This document shows positions 59,330 through 64,000 of a stretch of DNA of 64,000 nucleotides, piece after piece; position 1 is the first letter of the stretch, and every line of letters begins with the position of its first letter. The stretch lies in contig CBDCWT010000007.1 of assembly GCA_965223305.1 (NCBI GenBank), forward strand, positions 70,257 to 134,256, given 5' to 3'. The position numbers were made by a program, and so were the translations under genes. This DNA comes from CBDCWT01 sp965223305. Lineage in GTDB: Bacteria; Planctomycetota; Planctomycetia; Pirellulales; Pirellulaceae. The notes beneath the pieces are model-generated. The model had not been told where the DNA came from. It worked only from the letters and a program-made list of their open reading frames with translations, and did not search any database.

Positions 59330-59878
59330 CTAGCCCGAATTATTCATGAGCGATCTGCTGCGAGGTCGTAAGTCCATCCGTGGCTTCGTCATGCTTCACA
59401 ATTCTCCCTCGACGTATTGCTTCAATACGCCTGCGGAAGAATTGCTCGCCTTCCTTGCCACGAACGTACTTACAACCTCTCGCGACGATCTTCATGAATA
59501 ATCCGGGCTAGGCTCGTCGTGCCGTCCGCAAAGTAGCAGGCTCACTCCGTGAGCCGTCCGCCAAGTGGCGCAGCTACGACACACAGAGTGTGCCTACTAC
59601 CTTGTCTTGGGACAAGACTTAGACTGGTAGTAGTAGGCGGACTTCGTGATACTAATAGTCAAAGTCTTCGCGCCGTGCGCAAGTTTTTCAGTATGGTCCC
59701 CCCCCTCATCCGGCCTTCGGCCACCTTCTCCCCGACGGGGAGAAGGGGCTTTGGTGGCGGCCAAAGGCCGCGCTGGGACTTCTGTGTGCCGTTAATTGTC
59801 AATTGTCAGGCTTAACTTCAAACGGCGGACGGCACGCGGAGCGTGCCTGCTACTTTGAACACCCAAGAGGACGACTGG
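59330..59878. other. gap with MITE copy 3 and short repeats
   Basis: No gene besides the ORF in the element. Family F units at about 59528-59604 and 59819-59853, and a widespread-type CCCTCATCCGGCCTTCGGCC / CTTCTCCCC...GGGGAGAAGG repeat at 59700-59746. Confidence 0.65.
59334..59507 (+). mobile_element. 174-bp MITE-like element, copy 3 (TSD CTAG)
   Basis: Same ends and length as copies 1 and 2, with perfect CTAG duplications at 59330-59333 and 59508-59511. The internal ORF runs 59346-59501. Confidence 0.9.
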
Positions 59879-61153
59879 ATGTGCAGTTCGACACGCCGAG
59901 CCAGCTGCTGCGTACTAGCGGTGCTGTTGTTTGCCGTTGGATGCCGACCTGAGCAGCCCGCGGCAAGTGGTCCCGCGGCGACACCTCAAGATCCCCCGGA
60001 CTCGACGGACCTGCCGCTGCCGTTGCTTACCGATACCGAACTGGCCGAGGGGTGGATCAGTCTGTTTGACGGAGTTTCCCTGTACGGATGGGAAAACACT
60101 AGCGACGCAAACTGGCGTGTGGAGAACGGCGCCATCGTTGTCGACTCCGGCGAGCAAGGTCTGCTGTGCACCACCACTCAGTTTTCCGACTATCTTCTTC
60201 GGTTGGAGTTCAACAGCGATCCCGACACCAATAGCGGGGTCTTCTTGAGAACGGAATTAGTTCCAGGTGACGTCAGCCAAGACTGCTACGAACTGAACAT
60301 CGCTCCGGCCGACAATCCTTTTCCTACCGGCGGTTTGGTCCAGCGGTCCAAGGCCTCCTCGGATCTGAATCGGGACGGTTGGCAAGCGTACCAGGTCTAC
60401 GTCGTGGGAGATCGAATCCGTGTGGTGCTGGACGACGCAGATGTGCTGGATTACCAGGACCCACATCCCATCAAGCGAGGGCGTATCGGCTTGCAACGGA
60501 ATGCAGGACGTGTCGCTTTCCGGAACATCAAGCTCAAACCGTTAGGCCTCAAGGATCTGTTCAACGGTGTGGACTTGACGGGGTGGAAGAGCTATCCGGA
60601 CATGACCAGTCGGTTTTCGGTGTCCGGGGATGGAACACTCGATGTTCGCGACGGCCCTGGCCAGCTGGAGACAAGCGAGCTTTACGGCGATTTCGTGCTG
60701 CAGCTGCAGGCCCAGGTGAATGCACCCGGTTTGAACTCAGGAATTTTCTTCCGTTGCATTCCTGGTGACACGATGATGGGCTACGAAAGCCAGATTCACA
60801 ACGGCATGGTCGGCGGCGATCGCAGCCAGCCGTCGGACCACGGTACGGGTGGAATCTTCAACCGCCAGGAGGCCCGTTTGGTGGTTGCCGGCGACCTGGT
60901 CTGGTTCCATAAGACACTCGTTGCCGACGGACCTCACATGGCGGCGTGGGTTAACGGGGTGCAGGTCAGCGATTGGGTCGACACACGTGAGGCAGATCCC
61001 AACCCTCGCCGGGGCCAGCGGTTGGCAGCCGGCAGTATCATCATTCAAGGTCACGATGCCACGACGGACCTGTCGTTTCGCAGTATTCGGATTGCAGAGC
61101 TGGCGCCGCGCCGTGCCGACGACCCCGAGTCAGAAGCCGGGCCGACACCGTAG
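59879..61153 (+). CDS. lipoprotein with two DUF1080 domains
   Basis: A 424-residue protein. The signal peptide ends in the lipobox FAVGC. Two DUF1080 (3-keto-disaccharide hydrolase-like, concanavalin-like) domains follow: the first opens GWISLFDGVSLYGWENTSDA, the second KDLFNGVDLTGWKSYPDM. Both contain the NSGVFLR / NSGIFFRC motif and the second has YESQIHNG. DUF1080 proteins are abundant in planctomycetes and bind or cleave sugars. AGAGG lies about 8 nt before the ATG at 59879, which supports this start over the upstream 59843. Confidence 0.85.
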   Translation: MCSSTRRASCCVLAVLLFAVGCRPEQPAASGPAATPQDPPDSTDLPLPLLTDTELAEGWISLFDGVSLYGWENTSDANWRVENGAIVVDSGEQGLLCTTTQFSDYLLRLEFNSDPDTNSGVFLRTELVPGDVSQDCYELNIAPADNPFPTGGLVQRSKASSDLNRDGWQAYQVYVVGDRIRVVLDDADVLDYQDPHPIKRGRIGLQRNAGRVAFRNIKLKPLGLKDLFNGVDLTGWKSYPDMTSRFSVSGDGTLDVRDGPGQLETSELYGDFVLQLQAQVNAPGLNSGIFFRCIPGDTMMGYESQIHNGMVGGDRSQPSDHGTGGIFNRQEARLVVAGDLVWFHKTLVADGPHMAAWVNGVQVSDWVDTREADPNPRRGQRLAAGSIIIQGHDATTDLSFRSIRIAELAPRRADDPESEAGPTP

Positions 61154-61498
61154 TCGTTGCGGCGGCGAGAAACGACATTTTGTTGCAGTCCCTCGGCGGC
61201 CAAGCCGCCATTCGGCCGCATTCTCGCGAAGAGACGTTTTCAATCGGCGACGTCGGTGCTCGTCGTAAGCTGTTTTCTAGTAGTGTGTTGTGTGAGTTGT
61301 TTGGGGCGGATAGCGGCGGCATTTCGGTGAGTCGGCCGCCGTCGGCCGAGATGCACGATTTCAGCACGTGACTCGATTTGACTGCTCCCCGGTTTGGAGG
61401 CTATTTTGGTGGTGGTTTTCTGCCGATGGTCGCCGCACTTGGTGCTGGGGTAGACAGCGTTAAACCCAAGCCGGCGTTCCTTTTGGGAGGTGATGCGA
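61154..61498. other. gene-free gap
   Basis: I see no gene, repeat family or promoter that I can support. A GTGTGTTGTGTGAGTTG-rich patch lies near 61283. Confidence 0.4.
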
Positions 61499-61924
61499 AT
61501 GTTGTTAAGGGACATCTTGAACGTCAAAGGTCGGCGCGTGCTGACCATTGCCCCGGACGCCTCGTTGGCGGACGTCGTCCAAAAACTGATTGAGAACCGT
61601 TGCGGTTCTCTAGTTGTCTGCGACGGCGAACAGATGGTGGGAATCATCTCCGAGCGAGACATTTTGCGCACGCTGGCACAGGTGGAACAGCCGCTGGAGA
61701 CGATCCCGGTCAATAGCCGGATGACCGGCGAAGTTGTCACCGGATCGCCCGACGACAACGTCAACAAGACGATGGGGGTATTGACCGAGAATCGCATCCG
61801 GCATCTCCCGGTAATGGAAGACGGCAAACTCGCGGGGCTCATTTCGATCGGCGACGTGGTCAAAGCGCAGCATGACCTGCTGACCATGGAAAACCACTAT
61901 CTGATCAGCTATATCCAAAGCTGA
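61499..61924 (+). CDS. tandem CBS domain protein
   Basis: A 141-residue protein consisting of two CBS domains. The first ends GSLVVCDGEQMVGIISERDI, the second has RHLPVMEDGKLAGLISIGDV. Such free-standing CBS pairs sense adenosine nucleotides. GGGAGG lies 8 nt before the ATG at 61499. The last 20 bp overlap the 3' end of ispH on the other strand. Confidence 0.87.
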   Translation: MLLRDILNVKGRRVLTIAPDASLADVVQKLIENRCGSLVVCDGEQMVGIISERDILRTLAQVEQPLETIPVNSRMTGEVVTGSPDDNVNKTMGVLTENRIRHLPVMEDGKLAGLISIGDVVKAQHDLLTMENHYLISYIQS

Positions 61925-62870
61925 CGTTCGGCTTGCGGTCGAGCGACACAGCTCGCAGCTCGGTCGGTAGTTGAAAGTGCACTTTCTCTTCGCGCAGCGA
62001 CCGCAGCTCGACTTCTGCATCGAATTGCCTTTCAAGGAAGCTGACACATTCCTGGACCACCGATTCCGGAGCGCTGGCACCGGCGGTTACCAGGACCACG
62101 TCGGTAGGCGAAAACCAATCTGGTTGAATATCAGTCGCTCGGTCGATGAGATAGGCGGGTACGCCACGCTCCTGTGCCAGTTCCTTGAGCCGCTGGCTGT
62201 TCGAGCTATTTTGGCTTCCCAGCACCAACACGACCTGGGCTTCCGCAGAAAGCACCGCAACCGCTTCCTGCCGGTTTTGAGTTGCGTAGCAGATATCTTC
62301 CTTGGGGGGACCGACGATCTGCGGGAATCGGTCCTTGAGCCGCCCGATGACCCGGTTCGCATCGTCGACAGAAAGCGTGGTTTGGGTTAGATACGCGAGC
62401 TTAGCGCTGGCGGGGAGATCGAGGCGATCAACGTCTTCGGCGGATTCCACCAAGACGATGGCCTCAGGTGCCTCCCCCATCGTGCCGACAACTTCGTCAT
62501 GCCCCTCGTGACCGATGAGCACGATGCGGTAACCCTCTTTGGCGAACCTGAGCGCTTCCAGATGGACCTTGGTCACCAAAGGACAGGTCGCGTTGATGGC
62601 ATGCAGTTGGCGCTGCTGGGCGATCCGCCGAATCTCCGGAGACACACCGTGGGCGGAGAAGAGCAAGTGAGCACCTACCGGAACGTCGTCTAGGTCTTCG
62701 ACGAACACAGCGCCTTGATCGCGGAATCTGTCGACCACGTACTGGTTGTGGACGATTTCGTGATAGACGTAGATCGGCGGGCCAAACGCCGCGAGTGCGA
62801 GATCGAGGCTCTCAACTGCCATGTTGACGCCGGCACAAAAACCGCGGGGGCTGGCCAGGATGATCTTCAT
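61905..62870 (-). CDS. ispH: 4-hydroxy-3-methylbut-2-enyl diphosphate reductase
   Basis: Last step of the MEP isoprenoid pathway, supplying IPP and DMAPP, the precursors of squalene and hopanoids. The 321-residue length is normal. The Fe-S cysteines are C12 (RGFCAGV), C96 (NATCPLV) and C194 (EDICYATQ). Substrate-site residues H41, H74, H124 and E126 (GHEGHDEVVG) and SNSQRL are present. The ATG at 62870 begins MKIILASPRGFCAG; the longer frame to 62894 is unlikely. Confidence 0.95.
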   Translation of the reverse strand: MKIILASPRGFCAGVNMAVESLDLALAAFGPPIYVYHEIVHNQYVVDRFRDQGAVFVEDLDDVPVGAHLLFSAHGVSPEIRRIAQQRQLHAINATCPLVTKVHLEALRFAKEGYRIVLIGHEGHDEVVGTMGEAPEAIVLVESAEDVDRLDLPASAKLAYLTQTTLSVDDANRVIGRLKDRFPQIVGPPKEDICYATQNRQEAVAVLSAEAQVVLVLGSQNSSNSQRLKELAQERGVPAYLIDRATDIQPDWFSPTDVVLVTAGASAPESVVQECVSFLERQFDAEVELRSLREEKVHFQLPTELRAVSLDRKPNVSFGYS

Positions 62871-63011
62871 GCTGTTCTCGAGGGGAGAGGGCACGGGCGG
62901 ACGGCGGCTGTTCCTTTACTGGCCATTGTACGGACCAGCTGCCGAGCGGCTCAAGATCGTCGAGTTCTCCAAACCAGCGCAGCTGCCAGCCACCACCCCC
63001 GCCTGGCGGCT

Positions 63012-64000
63012 CTATTTCTTTACCTCCGCCTGCAGCGGTAAGGTTGCGCGTACTCCGAAACTACCGCCTGCCTTGTCCATATCGGTCCAGAGCGTGCCTT
63101 CGCCGGCGTAGAGCAACTGAAGCTTGACGTCGTCCGGCAAGCCTGTTGCGAAGATCCAGTTGTTATAGGCTTGCGGAGTCCCGAAGGCCTGGACCGCCAG
63201 GCGAAAGCGATCGGCGGTCGCCTCTTCGATCTTCTGCTTGCCTAGGTTCTCGGCTTCCCCCTTCACCTTCTCGGCTTCTGCTTCTAGAGCTGCAGTCTTT
63301 TTCTCGATAGCCGCCACCAGCCGCACCGTCTCGGCCCGAATCGTCTGCGCCTTGCGGTCGCCTTCAGCCAGTCTCGCCGCGACTTGTTTCTTGGTGTCGA
63401 CTTCGACGGTCTTGCTGGCCAGCAAGACCTGTTCCTCGGCCTCGCGGAAGTTGGCTTCCTCCTTCGCAGTTTCCTGTTCTTGCTCGCGGGTCAGAGTCAA
63501 CTCGTCCGCAATGAACGACATCTGAATCGGCTTGCGAACTTCTTCCGGTATGTAGACATGGCGCACGAGGCCGTTGAGCAACGTGATCTGCTTCGCATCC
63601 AGGACGGAGTGGAACTCTTCCAGACTGGCCTTCTGGTATTCCTCCCGATCGTCACCCACCAACAGCTGGACAGCCTTGTACTCCGAGCCATTGTTCCTCA
63701 AGATCGAGTCGATTTGCGGCAGGACGATCTTCTGTTCGACCGCACTGACGTTGCCGATCGTCCGAATTGCGTGCGGCGCTTGATCGGGCATCAGGCCCCA
63801 GATCGCAGTAAAGTCGAGGTGCATGGAGAAGCCATCGCTGGACGGAAACTGGATGCCGCTGTCGTCGTCCGCGATCTGTGGCTCTCCGTTGGCATCGACG
63901 ACCATTTCGCCTTGGGCATCACGCTGGACGGCAACTTGAATCGTGCTATTGCGGTAGCCGATCTCGACAATATCGATGTTCTGTTCCCTGCCGTTGATCG
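63012..64000 (-). CDS. SPFH/Band-7-like protein (5' part beyond window)
   Basis: A partial protein whose frame continues past the right edge: codons read I-N-G-R-E-Q-N-I up to 64000, with the first ATG in the window at 63905 not the start. The visible C-terminal part, about 330 residues, has a band-7-like segment (MHLDFTAIWGLMPDQAPHAI) followed by a long alanine/glutamate-rich coiled coil (KEEANFREAEEQVLLASKTV, EADAEKVKGEAENLGKQ-like) and a short end. Such proteins oligomerise on membranes and regulate proteases or scaffolding. It is on the same strand as ispH, 141 bp upstream. Confidence 0.78.
   Translation of the reverse strand, partial: INGREQNIDIVEIGYRNSTIQVAVQRDAQGEMVVDANGEPQIADDDSGIQFPSSDGFSMHLDFTAIWGLMPDQAPHAIRTIGNVSAVEQKIVLPQIDSILRNNGSEYKAVQLLVGDDREEYQKASLEEFHSVLDAKQITLLNGLVRHVYIPEEVRKPIQMSFIADELTLTREQEQETAKEEANFREAEEQVLLASKTVEVDTKKQVAARLAEGDRKAQTIRAETVRLVAAIEKKTAALEAEAEKVKGEAENLGKQKIEEATADRFRLAVQAFGTPQAYNNWIFATGLPDDVKLQLLYAGEGTLWTDMDKAGGSFGVRATLPLQAEVKK

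Noticed and set aside
1..64000. tRNA, rRNA and tmRNA genes
   Set aside because: No cloverleaf-like T-loop or conserved rRNA segment was noticed on either strand; this is by eye, and a tRNA search tool would settle it.

Overview
The window looks like chromosomal DNA of a planctomycete, most likely Pirellulales-like. This is inferred from gene content, with no database search. Supporting signs are high GC, few operons, many lipoproteins and large secreted proteins, a DUF1080 (3-keto-disaccharide hydrolase-like) lipoprotein, a PQQ-type propeller lipoprotein, HEAT and TPR lipoproteins, a fused ABC-2 permease, a TPR-ExbB-ExbD-terpene-cyclase-repeat cluster, a hopanoid cluster, and intergenic palindromic repeats that generate spurious ORFs. 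I found no rRNA, tRNA, CRISPR array, phage or complete insertion sequence.

Layout. 1-9.2 kb: HEAT lipoprotein, diadenylate cyclase, a receiver/anti-sigma-kinase-like fusion, PQQ propeller lipoprotein, NnrE, an FmdB-type zinc ribbon, and guaB followed by a proline-rich secreted protein. 9.6-13.6 kb: hopanoid operon shc-hpnH-hpnG. 14-20.4 kb: GT39-like membrane glycosyltransferase, DapA-family aldolase, exported OB-fold/zinc protein, Tyr-rich secreted protein, and a zinc-ribbon/MshEN protein. 21-28.3 kb: histidine kinase overlapping an NhaC antiporter, HTH-receiver regulator, mnmG, CDP-alcohol phosphatidyltransferase and DUF427. 28.5-33.3 kb: PSP1-domain protein, OLD-like ATPase and an exported S9 peptidase. 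33.4-37 kb: a tightly packed four-gene module (2OG oxygenase, beta-propeller, NodB/WbmS-like deacetylase, Rossmann dehydrogenase-like), which I read as a small glycan-tailoring pathway. 37-41.5 kb: Uma2 nuclease, a sigma-like protein with a hydrophobic N terminus, and two dynamin-like GTPases. 41.8-46 kb: ABC-2 permease and two coupled CNNM/CBS proteins. 46-49.6 kb: small proteins and repeats. 49.6-57.3 kb: the TPR-ExbB-ExbD-cyclase-repeat cluster. 57.8-64 kb: SDR epimerase, a small GH2-like jelly-roll protein, DUF1080 lipoprotein, CBS protein, ispH and a truncated SPFH protein.

Mobile and repeat DNA. Three near-identical 174-bp elements at 19778, 48430 and 59334 have matching terminal inverted repeats and perfect 4-bp target duplications (TTAT, TTAA, CTAG). 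They are clear MITE-like insertions and carry a conserved 51-codon ORF. At least five other short palindromic repeat families fill the gene-free gaps, mostly between convergent genes.

The best candidates for something undescribed are the four-gene module at 33.4-37 kb, the GTPase pair with a possibly membrane-anchored sigma-like protein, and the 174-bp element. Family calls rest on motifs read by eye. Start codons were chosen from Shine-Dalgarno spacing, signal peptides and overlaps, and several are uncertain.
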